64,000 nucleotides of DNA, taken from assembly GCA_964017065.1 (NCBI GenBank), contig OZ024786.1, forward strand, positions 7,693,047-7,757,046, read 5' to 3'. The translations under genes were made by a program, and so were the position numbers. Source of the DNA: Haliclona indistincta. Taxonomy: Eukaryota; Porifera; Demospongiae; Haplosclerida; Chalinidae. The notes under the pieces are model-generated. The model was not told where the DNA came from, did not search any database, and saw only the letters and a list, made by a program, of their open reading frames with translations. Below, in pieces: positions 34,701 to 46,485 of the stretch (within the stretch, counting starts at the first letter, position 1; every line of letters starts with the position of its first letter).

Positions 34701-34800
34701 ATACATGAGCAGCAAGATATGAAATACATAATATGAGCAGCAGGATATGAGGGTCATGTGTCAGTTTTATCTTCAGACATCATCAGATGACACTACTGCC
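31751..34800. other. Stretch without a recognised gene
   Basis: Short frames only (32352-32612, 32614-32823, 33377-33586, 33654-33917), none with a family motif. Two small direct repeats occur: gaagaaactagcatac... at 32755-32790 and catcatcaaagcatgtag at 33958-33998. No terminal repeats were found. Confidence 0.4.
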
Positions 34801-35142
34801 TCCCTCACTCCCTCCAACATCTGATCCAATCCACAAATGCGGCTTGTGTCTGCGAGAGCCCGAACGGTGTTACAGACGGGACAGGCTTTGTTGATTCCAT
34901 CCGGACCTGTGCCGTACCACAGGTACTTCGTCCCAGTGTCGTCTGCTGCTGTTCTTGTTGCAATAGATCAAGGAGCGTACACCCTCCTTGCATTTGACTT
35001 CCTAATTTTAACCCTACAAAGAAATTTAAAATGTCAAGCAACTACTTAAATAACAAGCAAGTTGGAATAATCATTTCATAGGTTCAGTATAATTTATTAT
35101 TAAGATGGTTTGTGAGCGACAACATAAATTAATTGCTCGGCT

Positions 35143-35185
35143 CAGAGATACACGATGGATCAACATGGTACACGATGGATCAACA
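35143..35185. repeat. Short tandem duplication
   Basis: tacacgatggatcaacat occurs twice in direct tandem, 20 bases apart. Confidence 0.7.
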
Positions 35186-35289
35186 TCCACACTGCAGAGA
35201 TTTAGAGGGATCACTTGTTCAAAAAATTTACATAAATTAATGTCAATGATAAAAGTACTTATGAGAAAATGTGGCGTTTTTTTTTTCAA

Positions 35290-35870
35290 AGGATTCTGCA
35301 ATAAACCTTTAGTTCCATGAGAATCGGGAAACTCGAGTCCTTCGGTTGAAACTAAGGTGTAATCGTCACCGAATTCTCTTTGCACCTCTTGAGTGATGAA
35401 AGGCACATTTGCCGTGGCTTCACAGATTTCTATAAACGCCTGCCCGATCTTCATCAATATTGGCTTTCGTTCGGGTTTTCAGGGGGTTCAAGGTTTGCTA
35501 TGATGGCCGTCAGGTTAAAACTGCAATTTTTCCTACCGGCTACTGTGTTGCCGATCACTGGGGAGAATCCTAGATAATTGCGGCGGCTGCCCAATGGAGT
35601 CGGTGTGGATGTTAAAGTCTCACTCTGCGAGGAGTTTCCGACGTCCCTGCCCTCTATTTCTAGGTGTGCAAATTCTTCTAACTCTGGTGGGAAGTTGAAT
35701 ATGCCATCTTCCGTCGGAAAGTACACCCTGGTACCATACCGATCTCTGAGCCAATTTCTCTGGGGTCCAGCCCGAACATCCTCCCGATTTGTAGGGAAGT
35801 GTACGTTCTAGAACTGTCCACTTCGAATCTTGCTTCCCCCCTGCACAGGGTTACCGTTCGCATAGACATT
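35290..35870 (-). pseudogene. Paralogue of the 28993-29577 gene, frameshifted (copy 2)
   Basis: Reads MRTVTLCRGEARFEVDSS..., then in another frame WLRDRYGTRVYFPTEDG, then after a further shift near 35470 KIGQAFIEICEATANVPFIT...REFGDDYTLV and a GTKG segment. Each block aligns with copy 1 (VWLKDEYGTKAFFP; KLGQAFVDVTDATANVYYIT). At least two frame changes (near 35775 and 35470) make it a pseudogene. There is no intron at the position where copy 1 has one, so it could be a retrocopy or an older paralogue. Confidence 0.45.
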
Positions 35871-35889
35871 TCGGACGACAAGGGCAACT

Positions 35890-37240
35890 ACAAGAGCAGC
35901 AGGATGGATATGGAGGATCGGATCGATCGTGCTTGACTTTGATTGTGAATTAAAACCACGCGGCTTACATTTGCGCATGTTTCACTCCTGCAAATCGCAT
36001 GCATAATATGTATTCCAGCCAGCATTTGATCGAAGAAACTGATTCATGTATAAATTGAATTTTATTAAGTTTGGAGTTACATATTATTCATGTCGTTCAA
36101 TGCACGCACGTACCGCTGAGCGATTTCATCTCTATAGATATAATTATTTCTAATAACAACAATAATATTTGTTAATAATTTCAGTCCATTGCGAAAATGC
36201 ACTTCATTGCCATTGGCAAGTTCATGAAAAAATATGAAGTATTATCATTGCCGATCGGCAATGATATGTAGGGATGACCTCGAATTAAGATGGCAGCTAC
36301 TCATGTGTGAAAATGAGTTTTCGCACATATCTCTACTGTTATACGTTTCTCCTGCATTTTAACTATCTCTGATCTATTATTTACCAATGATTTCATTATC
36401 AATGCAAGAAGAAGTTAAAGTTGCTTACGATGATTATTATCACGGCAATAGCAATAGTTATTTGGGTCATCCATTGAAAATCAACCACACTTTGAAAGTT
36501 CAAGTTACAGAATTGCACGAAAGTTAGTACACATGTTGAGTAGAGTAAGGTTATTACTGTCCTGAAATAAAAGTGATCTATGATGAACGGCTTCTGAGAT
36601 AATATAGTCTAATAACTATCGGACTTTTTAATGAAAATGCCTTGGCTAGCCTGAATTTTTTTGTTGTGAATGTATAATCATGCCACACTATTGGTCTATC
36701 ATTTGCTAGAGTTTAGTTTTGGGACCAGCACGGGCTACAGAAATATGTCTAACGAGCTATGAATAATCGGCTAATAAGAACCAATATCATGGTGAAAACA
36801 AACATACGAGTGTACTGGCAGTTGCGGGGTCACGGAGTTACTGGCAGTCCTTCCACAATTAATGACTGTATACCGTCACCGACATCACTGGTTAGACCGA
36901 ACGTTTTGTTGTTTATGTCCAGGAAAAAGACCTTTGGTCCCAGATCTGGGCGTGTTCATTCTGGACTGAGTCCTGGTCCGGTCGTTACGCCGAGTACGTC
37001 AATTATAGCAAATCCGATTTTCAGCAATTGAAAACCGAAATTTGGTTTTTGACATTTTGAATTGCATTTTTGTAAAGTAGAAAATACTGAATTTTATAGG
37101 TTTTTTATTTTGTATACTATTGAATATTGACTGATCCAAATGTACACTGACCATTTTGCCATGTACTGTTTGTCCATCCTTGTTCTATAATCAATTATAA
37201 CGTTAGAAATAGCCGAAACGTGCCAATTTCCCATTTCTGC
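35890..37240. other. Stretch without a recognised gene
   Basis: AT-rich non-coding sequence. A 50-bp segment at about 36290-36345 (ctactcatgtgtgaaaatga and on) recurs at about 45392-45441. The frame 36759-37031 has no motif. Confidence 0.4.
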
Positions 37241-37246
37241 TTCCGT

Positions 37247-37486
37247 TCAGAAGGAACCAAGAAAATCAATGTGCACGGGGGCATGGTGAGCCCAAGCCAA
37301 CAATAATTGCCAATGTGGACATAGCCTACATTTGCTAGTGTCCGTGATCCTGTCTATCTTCTGCCGGTACATAATGGGCCATGGCCATCTAAATAACCCT
37401 TGTAGAACTGTCCAGAAATTGAAGGCGGTGTTAGAACCTTTTGGAAAAAATGCCTTCGACCTGGGAACTCTTCCTTGTGGCTGCAT
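37247..37486 (-). pseudogene. Possible Ty3/gypsy integrase N-terminal remnant
   Basis: A 79-codon frame ends CRLCPHWQLLLAWAHHAP then VHIDFLGSF. A C-x2-C followed some residues later by (V/I)HIDF(L/A)G(P/S)F is the junction of the zinc-binding and catalytic domains in gypsy integrases. The His pair upstream is not clear and no RT or capsid frame lies nearby, so this is a weak call on one motif. Confidence 0.3.
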
Positions 37487-37489
37487 CCA

Positions 37490-40400
37490 GCTATATAAAT
37501 AGCGATATTGGATTATTATAAGGCTGTCATTTTCTTCTATGCTTCAACTTACCCCGTAGAAGTTGGAAACGCCAGATATAGTGATATTGGTTATACTGAC
37601 TTCGAAAGAGTCGCAACCCGAGCGCACTAACTCTACAGTCCGGTCTCCAATGTCCGACATCACTGTCAAGATGCATGCACGTGGTCAACGCAAACGGTCA
37701 CTGAATAAATCGAGAAAAATAATATTAAAACATTGTTGCATAATAATACCATAAGTTTGTACTACTAGCTAGCTGTGGGCGATACCCAAGAAATTCTCTT
37801 AGATTCCGATACTGACTTCGCGAGTAACAGTATTATTGGGGAAACTACAACAAGCGGAGATAATGGAACTGTCATGATCATTATTCAGTAAGGCTAAGAC
37901 ATCATTTTTGAAGGCGTGTCCTAGTGGATTGATACCAACATTTTTCGCTATCGGTCCTTTAGTCCTTTACTATAAACTGCATGGATGACCATAACCACCA
38001 CTGACAATCATTCTGTCTTCAGCAAGATCCCACAGTCTACGCCGATCTGTCCAATGTATGAAGCCGTCAATAGATCAGGGAGGTGCTCAGTACAGTACTG
38101 GTGAGGCTAGCTCGATCGCCAGCATGCTAGAATTGCATTGAACATATTCATGCATGCCACACCTACAACTTTATCTCAAGACCAGCACACCAGAGTGCAT
38201 GGTGTATCACATGACCAGCCATGGAATTCTTAGTAGCTGCAGAACGAAAATGGAAAATGGAAATCGACCTTCAGAATAAAGAAATGGAAAGATGAAAATC
38301 AAAAATTGCATGCAGTCCTTGCATTATTGGAAACTATGAACTGTAAACTTGGTGGAAAACATGGTCATTATGCATAGAAAATCTTGACAAATTTGCATTG
38401 ATTGAAAGGTACACTGACCAGCCACCTTTCTCTTGTTCTTTCTTACAATTGGCAGCATTGGCACCCTATTTTGCGGCTCCCCTGAAGTTTTAGCCTGAAA
38501 TTTTTTGTTGCTTCTCTTTATAGTACCTTTGTCCAAACTGACAGTCAAGCCTCATTATTGCACTGGAATTAAAGTTACATGGTTGCCCTAAGTAGTTATG
38601 GTAACTTAACTTCATTAGAATTATTAACACACCTTTTTTACACTTTCATTAGGGCAGCAATTCTCGGTATCCTTTGTCGTGCCTGTAGACCGCCGGGTGC
38701 CATATGATGTGACTGTAGCTTTTTGTGATCATCAATAACCTGTTCAACATCATCCACCCACCCTTCATAATAGACACCTTTCTTTTGTCCAAGGAGGAAG
38801 AGACCACCCATTTCCTTGTGAGGGAGCACTGGCCGTAGTGTTTTTATCCTCCTCTTCGCCGCAAACCTTGTACCGATTTGCTGATCTACTGCTGAGCTGA
38901 AACGTTCCATCTGGATTGGAAAATTCGTCATTATGCTCGATGTCCTCCTCGAGGTAAACACTAGTATGTTTGAGCTCAAAGAAATAAACGTCAAACATAA
39001 TTATTTTAAGTAATCTGATATCAAGAAGTGTTCACCTTGAATACGCGTGACAAACGAGTTACGGTCGCATCTTGGCGTTTCAACAGAAGAGTATGATTTC
39101 CTCGATGCACTTCGACACGAGAAAGAGAAGTGTCCATGACTTGCTTGAGTCCAGCCAAATGCCTCTAGCTTCTGTCTGATCTTCTGATGATCTCCTACAC
39201 GCGAGTCTAGTCGATGGCACGTGGCATGTAATATAATAATAATGTGTGCTACTATACCAGCACGCGTGCGTGAAATTAACCCTGTGCAATCCTGACATCT
39301 AAATCTGGTAAGTTTTTTGATCGAGTTTCTGACAGCTCTTCTGTCTGTTGCCCTACTCTGCTGACCAAACGTGCGTCTTCTTGCGTCTGACCGAACGTGC
39401 ATCCAGACCCCTCAGTATTGAAGTCGCAATTCCAGATTGGCGACAAAAAGGACAGCTTCCAAACTCCTCATCTTGCCACCGCTACACGCACTGTTGACAC
39501 CCAACCAAACGATTACAGCAGTTAGCGTAGATTAAAACTACGTCCCTCGTCCAGAGTGAAGACGCCTTCTGTTGGAAATTCGGCTTGGCCAGCGATTATC
39601 TCCTCCAGATACAGTCCATGTGTTTGCAGCTATAGTATACACAACAATAACGATCGTTTTAATAGCATCATTGACTTTTGGTGAATCCATTTACCTTAAA
39701 AATAGTCGCCAGTCTTTCTGTGGTCACATCTTCAGTACGAAGAAGGACCTCTCTGCTATCTTGTGATACTCGCACTCTTGACAAGTTAGCAATGTCTGAC
39801 CTGACTTGTCGATTGTTGAGTTTTCTTGTGAGTGAGACAGAGCTTCAAAGAGACAATTTCCTCTAACGGTTTGTTTGACTTTCTCAAGCGCCATTCCTTT
39901 TGCCGGGACTTCTTTCGTTTTTTGGAGAGTCTGCAGTTTTTTACATCGTACCTTGTGCCTCCAGCCTTCTCCAAACTCACTGTATACTTGTTCAGCTAGC
40001 TCTGCGATCGTGTTGAAGGATTTTGTAATTCCTCCACCTCCTTCATTCAACTTGGCAGCACAACACTGCTTCCTTCCCTTTGGTGGTTCCTTACGTAGAT
40101 GGAATTTTCAATGGTTTCAAGTATCCTAAAAGGAAAGATTGCAATAAATGGGAAGAAGCATGAATGACAACTTACAAGTTGCGCCCAGAAGCAGGTGTAG
40201 GTGGTGGCACCACAGTCTCAGTCATGAATGGCAGGCTGACCATTCGAAGATATCTGGCCCAATGTCCTGACCACAATCCCGTGGAATTCTGTATACAGGC
40301 CAGTGCATATTTTTGGTCTCTCGACAGAGTATTAGTGGACCTTCCCCTCGGGACACGGGAATAAGTGTTTATGGTCTCACGCATGTTGAACAGAAATTCG

Positions 40401-40560
40401 GCTTTATAAGCAAACGAGGAGTGGTACACTCCAGGAAGGGCTTCTTGGAAGAAGTGTTCGAGCATGATGTCTTTGACCTACAATTGTATGAATAATAACT
40501 TGTTGTAGCACGGAGTGTTAAGATGTTGTAGTACCATCCAATTGGCATACAAATTCATCA
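37490..40560. other. Several unassigned minus-strand open frames
   Basis: Minus-strand frames at 38638-38998, 39001-39402, 39724-40050 and 40172-40465 have protein-like composition. Examples are ELKHTSVYLEEDIEHNDEF in the first, GGGITKSFNTIAELAEQVY in the third, and TPASGRNL at the end of the fourth. They may be exons of one decayed minus-strand gene that also includes the RING-like remnant just upstream. I could not connect them by consistent splice phases and recognise no domain, so no gene is called. Confidence 0.3.
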
Positions 40561-40569
40561 AACCCTTTC

Positions 40570-40765
40570 AATGGAATGGAAGATGCCTCTCCAGCACGAC
40601 ATAGTGGGCAGACCATATCAATGTCGGTCGCGTGCAGGAAGCAGGTCTGTCAGCTGTTAGCAACACAAGGTCACTACCATTGTCTTTCGGACAGGCAGTT
40701 CCTTGCAAATTTTGCACTCGAACAGTTGGGCAGGCTGTTGGCCCAAAGATGTGTTCTTTTGAGCC
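40570..40765 (-). pseudogene. RING-finger-like remnant
   Basis: The minus strand reads FECKICKELPVRKTMVVTLCC, then a stop. In another frame it reads CFLHATDIDMVCPLCRAG. The spacing C-x2-C, CC, C-x2-H, C-x2-C is that of a C3HC4 RING domain, a zinc-binding fold of E3 ubiquitin ligases. A TAA after CC and a frame shift make it non-functional as it stands. It could instead be two exons of a real gene, but no splice sites fit. Confidence 0.35.
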
Positions 40766-40799
40766 ATGTTGTGGGTGTTGACCTGTTCAAACAATCGTA

Positions 40800-41190
40800 T
40801 AATAACACCAGTACATGCTGTTTAGCAAGCTCACCTCCAAGATCTAGGCCATATCAGAGATGAGTATGAAATTGTCACATTCAATTTGACTAGCCTCTGG
40901 TAAACAGTAAGAGGCATAACAAAATGAGGCGATCCTATTATACTTTATTGCATTAATTTTGGGAGGATACCTGCTTTGATGTTTCACCTGCATGCAAGAT
41001 GAGAGATGTGATTTTTTGTAAGAGATTCATTCTGGAATTTCGGTGCACGTGACTAGTAAGTGGAGCAGCACACATCCCATTAGTGTTGGTTTTAGCGATT
41101 TGAAGTCTTCAATTGTTTCGATGTCTTCTGTCTCAATTAGCTTTACCATTACCTCTTCTTTGACTTTTCTACTCGATAATAACTCTCGAA
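40800..41190. repeat. Direct repeat, copy 1
   Basis: Diverged direct repeat of 43145-43560. It shares attgtcacattcaatttgac, ctgcatgcaagatgagagat and tgactagtaagtggagcagc. It overlaps the 3' side of the hAT remnant. The second copy lacks most of that gene. Confidence 0.65.
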
Positions 41191-41620
41191 AATCTGCTTT
41201 AATAACAGCTGCACTTTATCAATGTGATTGGCTGTGTCTAAGGGGTTATGATTAAAATGACCTGAAAGCTTTCTTACTGCTCCAATAGCACGGGAAGTAT
41301 TAGGAATCAACAAACCCTCTTCAACACACAGTTGTAACTTATGCGCAGCACAGCTTAAGCTGATCATGTCAGAATCTGCCTCCAATACTGCATTGATTTG
41401 ATACTGCATAAAAATTACTTGGATGAATCCTCTCAAGGTGTTCACGAAGATCTCTAGTACCACCACGATAGGCGTAGTCTCCTTTACAAAGCTTACAAGT
41501 TACTTTAGATGTCTCTTCTTGGATGACGGCCAAACATCTTACGCTTGTTGCTTGGATAGCTGGAGTTGTCACTGCTTGATTCAACTTCACCATCACTTTC
41601 TACGCTGGACGATCATTACT
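41149..41620 (-). pseudogene. hAT-type transposase remnant with BED finger
   Basis: The upstream frame has a BED zinc finger (VTCKLCKGDYAY...LREHLERIHPS, C-x2-C...H-x4-H). A second frame, offset, has SCAAHKLQLCVEEGL, SRAIGAVRKLSGHF and a DKVQLLLKQ segment, typical of ZBED/hAT transposases upstream of the catalytic core. The two are joined by a frame shift and deletion around 41400, and the catalytic acidic residues and dimerisation domain are missing. It is therefore a dead hAT fragment. Confidence 0.5.
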
Positions 41621-41936
41621 AAACAAGTGCAACACATGCATCTCTTACAGCAAAACTAACTAAAGGGACATTTAATCAAACTGGTGTGTATAATGTTCTT
41701 TCACCATAGTAGTGCAGTCATTTTAAGCCAAAATAGGGTCAAACCTAGAACTAATTGCAACACAAGTGATTTTATCTTCTTCTTATACAGAAATTCTTGC
41801 TCTATAACATACAAATGTCTCGATGAATCCAATGAGGGGAACATACAAAAAAATACCTTTTAATCAAATATTATTATTTTAGTAATAATTATACTTACAG
41901 ACAGGATGTAACCAGTCAAAGAAAACTAAAATACTA

Positions 41937-43010
41937 AGCAACTGTCATTGTTAGATAATAATAACACAGTTTGATCATCGAGGCAGTTCACTCTCTCTCG
42001 TCGAAACTTCCTCTTCAGCACAGCGAAGCAGCAATCCGGAGCGAACTTGGTGTGACCGACCATCATGAAAGACATGATAATCTCCTTCTGTAGTCCGGTC
42101 AAGACACGCCACATCAGGTACAACAAAGAATAAACATGCATTTTGTTGCCTAAAAGTAAACGTGGCTTTACCTCAATCATGGCGTTGTTTTTATTTTGAC
42201 CAGAGCAGTTATCTGCATGTAAGTGCAGCTTTTGCTCGCCGAAGCTGTAATGTTGGTGATAGTGGTGTAGCAGGCTAATGACCGTGTTAGCTCCCTTTCC
42301 TGCTATCATTCCCTCATCGATGAGGTAGTTGACCTAATACACAAAAAAATTTTGTTGTACTTGTAGCAGCTGAGTTCTTACTTGCAGAGGGATGGCCTCA
42401 CAGCATACTCCAAGTAGAGCACACTTTCTTGGAGTAATAAAATAGATCGGCCCTGGTTGTAGGGGATCACTGGGGAGGGGTGGACCTGCTGTGCGAAATC
42501 GAAACTGTAGTGAGCAAAGTCTATTGGCGGTGGAGTGGCTTCAGCAGCTGTGGCAGCTACATAAGCAGGAGACTGGATTTAAGCTGTGTACGTGTCCCTC
42601 GCCTCTTTGTATGCTGTTCTATAGAGTGACCTCTCCTTCGTGGCTCTGTATAGGTGCTCCTCATAGCGCTTCAGTGCCTATAGTAAGAGGATAAGGTGAT
42701 GAAAGTTTTCGTCTGTGTACTTACCTCTGACTTTCCTTCCTCAGAAAGATTGCTGCTACGCATTATCAATCCGGCATTTTGGTGGCATAAAGCACAAAGA
42801 TCGGTCATAGGGCGTGTGGGAAGGATATGTGGCAGCAGCTTCCTCCAGATATGGTTGAAGTTGGTGTATGCCACACAGTGGACGTGGCTGACGGTTGCTG
42901 TTGCACTGCAGTAGCTGTTCCACACTGATCTCTTTGTGGTGGAGCATGGCAGGAGCTGCAGGTCAGATCGTTTGTACCCAGGAATGCGACCGGGAAGCAA
43001 GATGGCGTGA
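41937..43010 (-). pseudogene. DUF7869-like transposon gene, decayed
   Basis: Exon-like blocks in order on the minus strand: LPGRIPGYKRSD...MTDLCALCHQNAG (42721-43000), a donor gtaagt, then RYEEHLYRATKERSLYR with a TAA soon after and a frame change near a GPIYF block (42390-42690), a donor gtaaga, then GKGANTVISLLHH and LHADNCSGQNKNNAM (42175-42310), then WRVLTG...GHTKFAPDCCF and KRKFRRERVNC (41937-42130). The HADNCSGQNKNN block is the hallmark of the DUF7869 group, which I regard as transposase-like with an acidic catalytic centre. At least one stop and one frameshift are present. Confidence 0.5.
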
Positions 43011-43144
43011 TCTTCTGCGTAGTTCTCTATACTAAATACTGGAGTTGATTAACTGCAAAAACAGTGACTTGCTTTAGTTCTTTAGTTTTTTCTAGTTCTT
43101 CGGGAAGCTAAAAAATGTCTTAACTGTCTTTATCTTAAATGTCT

Positions 43145-43560
43145 TAAAAATAACACTAGTACTTGCTGTATAGTAAGCTCTCCTCCAAGATCCAGCAGAC
43201 GGATCAGAGAAATTGTCACATTCAATTTGACTACCCTCTGGTAAACCTAACATAATGTAAGAGGGGGACATAACATAAAATAAACATAACATAATGTAGA
43301 ACATAGCATAAAATGGGAGGCGGTCAAAGTATAATTTATTACAATAATTTTTGGGAGGATATCTGCTTTGATGTTTCACCTGCATGCAAGATGAGAGATG
43401 TAATTTTTGTAAGAGATTCATTCTGGAATTTCGGTGTATGTGACTAGTAAGTGGAGCAGCACACATCCCAATGACTGCATTGGTGTTGGTATTTGAAGTC
43501 TTCAATTGTTTCGATGTCTTCCATCTCAAGCTTAAGTATTACCTCTTCTTTTACTTTTCT
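43145..43560. repeat. Direct repeat, copy 2
   Basis: Matches 40800-41190 with insertions, including an approximately 60-bp ataacataaaataaac-rich tract. Together the two copies flank the DUF7869-like gene and may be the ends of a duplicated or LTR-like unit. Confidence 0.6.
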
Positions 43561-43729
43561 ACTCGATGATAACTCGAAAATCTTCCATTATGTCTGGCTA
43601 GATGCACTAGACTCGTGTCGCCATATTGCCGAGCGTGTCACACACTATCGTTTTCACAAGTTTACTAGCTTGTTATTGATGGAAATTGAAATTGGCAAAG
43701 TGAATGTCAGCTATGGGCTTCCGTAGGTA

Positions 43730-44305
43730 ACCATATGTTTTATCTTATAGTACCAGCATCGGTACTCAAAGGAAGAAATTCTTGGTAACTTGCAGTTCGT
43801 CATGTTCGGTGCTTAGTTGTCAAGTACAGTATTATAAAAGTAATGGTGAATAACAAATACTGCATTGGTGCAGAATACCCTAGCTAGCCTGTACCCTACC
43901 TGGTAGTAAAAGCAACAATGATTGTTAACTAAGTGAGAAAAACAGAAGGCTATGTAAATGTCTAATACATGACCTTCAAAACCTGTTACTAGAGTTTGGT
44001 TGAGCTTGAGTCCAACACAACCCCACTTATACCTCTGTAAAAGATGTCTGTTGACTGTTCACTGTGAAGATGTTTATTGCATACAGTGCATATCCATTTC
44101 GCTTTCTCTCCTAGGACCATATATCTAGTGTCATCCAAGCATCACTTGTTAAGTAATGACGAACAAGGTGCATATCGATATTCTCATCCATGACGCAATT
44201 TGGAATTCTTTCTGGTCAACACTCCACCTTGTCCTCATCGATTAGTTCTCCTCCAATGTCTTGCTGATTTACAAACCAGGATAGAATACCTGAAGTAGTA
44301 TAATT
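43730..44305. other. Stretch without a recognised gene
   Basis: No gene or repeat recognised between the direct repeat and the satellite. Confidence 0.4.
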
Positions 44306-44309
44306 ATGT

Positions 44310-45235
44310 ATGAGTGAGTGAGTGAGTGAGTGAGTGAGTGAGTGAGTGAGTGAGTGAGTGAGTGAGTGAGTGAGTGAGTGAGTGAGTGAGTGAGTGAGTG
44401 AGTGAGTGAGTGAGTGAGTGAGTGAGTGAGTGAGTGAGTGAGTGAGTGAGTGAGTGAGTGAGTGAGTGAGTGAGTGAGTGAGTGAGTGAGTGAGTGAGTG
44501 AGTGAGTGAGTGAGTGAGTGAGTGAGTGAGTGAGTGAGTGAGTGAGTGAGTGAGTGAGTGAGTGAGTGAGTGAGTGAGTGAGTGAGTGAGTGAGTGAGTG
44601 AGTGAGTGAGTGAGTGAGTGCAAGTGAGTGAGTGAGTGAGTGAGTGAGTGAGTGAGTGAGTGCAAGTGAGTGAGTGAGTGGTGCAAGTGAGTGAGTGAGT
44701 GAGTGGTGCAAGTGAGTGAGTGAGTGGTGCAAGTGAGTGAGTGAGTGGTGCAAGTGAGTGAGTGAGTGGTGCAAGTGAGTGAGTGAGTGGTGCAAGCGAG
44801 TGAGTGTGCGAGCGAGTGGTGCGAGCGAGTGAGTGAGTGAGTGAGGGAGGGAGGGAGGGAGGGAGGGAGTGAGTGGTGCGATTGAGTGAGTGGTGCAAGT
44901 GAGTGAGTGAGTGGTGCAAGCGAGTGAGTGTGCGAGCGAGTGGTGCGAGCGAGTGAGTGAGTGAGTGAGGGAGGGAGGGAGGGAGGGAGGGAGGGAGGGA
45001 GTGAGTGGTGCGATTGAGTGAGTGGTGCAAGTGAGTGAGTGAGTGGTGCAAGCGAGTGAGTGTGCGAGCGAGTGGTGCGAGCGAGTGAGTGAGTGAGTGA
45101 GGGAGGGAGGGAGGGAGGGAGTGAGTGGTGCGATTGAGTGAGTGGTGCGAGTGAGTGGTGTGAGTCAGTCAGTCAGTTGGGTCAGTCAGTGCGGGAGCGT
45201 GCGAGCGTGAGCGTGTGTGAGTGAGTGTGTGTTAC
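44310..45235. repeat. GTGA satellite with higher-order minisatellite
   Basis: Almost uninterrupted (gtga)n from about 44310 to 44620, then variants with tggtgcaa every 28 bases, then three copies of a unit of roughly 120-135 bp (starting near 44797, 44918 and 45050). Each unit contains gtgcgagcgagtggtgcgag, a (gagg)n run and gtggtgcgattgagtgagtg. The long open frames this produces (Ser-Leu-Thr-His repeats) are artefacts of the tetranucleotide and are not genes. Confidence 0.95.
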
Positions 45236-45453
45236 ATTAATTCTAGCATTAATTAAGCAGATGTTTAATTATTTACTCTAATTAATGTGGCTTCATTCTG
45301 TGCCTCTTTTTGTCCTACAGGATGGACCTGATCAGACTGTTCACCTGCAAAATGAATCATTCCAACATAGTTTTTATAAACTGCAAAGATGGTGGCTACT
45401 CATGTGTGAAAATGAGTTATCGCACATATTTCTATTTGGATAAGTGAGTTTGC

Positions 45454-46201
45454 TTGTGCATACAGGCGACAGGTACTACAGCTGTCTGCATAGTGAGGAA
45501 CGGCAGCAAATTGGGTAAGCAACATAGATTTAGATTTTCGGGTAGCAGCATGATTGCTCTTTCAACAGCAGTGTATGTACGGAACAGATGTCCTACTGTG
45601 ACTGTTGAGAGAATGACTCCATTTGAGTCGCTGAATGGAGTGAAACCAAAAGTTGGTCATCTTAAAGTCTTTGGTTGTGCTGCGTATCCTCACATTCCGA
45701 AAGACGAAAGAATAAAATTGGATGACAAGACTCACAAGTGCATCTTTCTTGGCTACTCTGACAACAGAAAGGGTTATCGTCTCTATGATTTGAACCGCTC
45801 TTAAGTGATTCATAGTCGAGATATAAAGTTCAACGAGCTTGACAATGGATTTGAGAAGGAGGATTCTTCCTCTGCTACTGATAAAATTCCACAAGTAATA
45901 GTTGATTGTTCAAATGGTGAGCGCCGTGCACAAAAAACTGAGGAAACTGCTGATGAGTCGGTGACAAGACCAGAACCGATTCTGCAACGATCACAAAGAA
46001 AAACCAGAAAGCCTGATCACTATTGATGAATGGGCAAACTCTGCTACTATGATCAGTGAACCTAACACAGTGACAGAAGCACTAATATGCCCTGATCATT
46101 GCAAGGAGTAATAAAACCGCTGTAGCTGATATGATGACAAAGGGACTCTATGCCAAACAATTTGAGAAGCTAAGAGATATGAGAAAATGTCAAGTGAGAA
46201 G
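45454..46201 (+). pseudogene. Copia (Ty1/copia) Pol remnant with internal deletion
   Basis: The plus strand encodes the C-terminal part of a copia integrase: AVYVRNRCPT, MTPFESLNG, HLKVFGCAAYPHIPKDER, CIFLGYSDNRKGYRLYDL. A TAA (45802-45804) follows NRS where a Lys codon is expected, and the frame continues with IHSRDIKFNE to RKPDHY. After a small shift, EPNTVTEALICPDHCKE (the start of the RT domain) is joined directly to VADMMTKGLYAKQFEKLRDM (the end of RNase H, 46129-46190). Almost the whole RT-RNase H region is therefore missing. Confidence 0.7.
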
Positions 46202-46485
46202 GAGTGATGAAAACAACACTTGAACATTATTATATCACTTATTGAGTTTTTGCTGTGCTGTCATGTTTAATTGTGTATCACTGTTGTGTTCTATTCATCC
46301 TTTGTGTATTCATGTTTTCATCTATTTTATGTATCACCTTTACTCAGCTCTTTCTATCACATGTTCGTAGATCTTTCTAGAACTTCTCTCCATGTGTATA
46401 AATACCATTGTGTTCAGTTCTTTGATTCTATCTTGTGTTAAAAGCTAAAAACTATTTTAATATCACAGTCGTTACGTGCGCATCC
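46202..46485 (+). repeat. Putative 3' LTR of the Copia remnant
   Basis: Follows the polyprotein end and a purine-rich tract (gtgagaaggagtgatgaaaa). It contains a TATA-like tgtgtataaataccattgtg at about 46395 and then a transcript-start-like region ending near ctcgctcactctgtacg. No 5' LTR is present for comparison, so the ends are approximate. Confidence 0.35.

Noticed and set aside
34805..35041. Minus-strand 78-codon frame as a gene
   Set aside because: Gln-rich low-information frame, no motif, no neighbour exon.
44216..45051. Long minus-strand open frames of repeated Ser-Leu-Thr-His
   Set aside because: They are the translation of a (gtga)n satellite; the pattern is the same in shifted frames and there is no gene structure.
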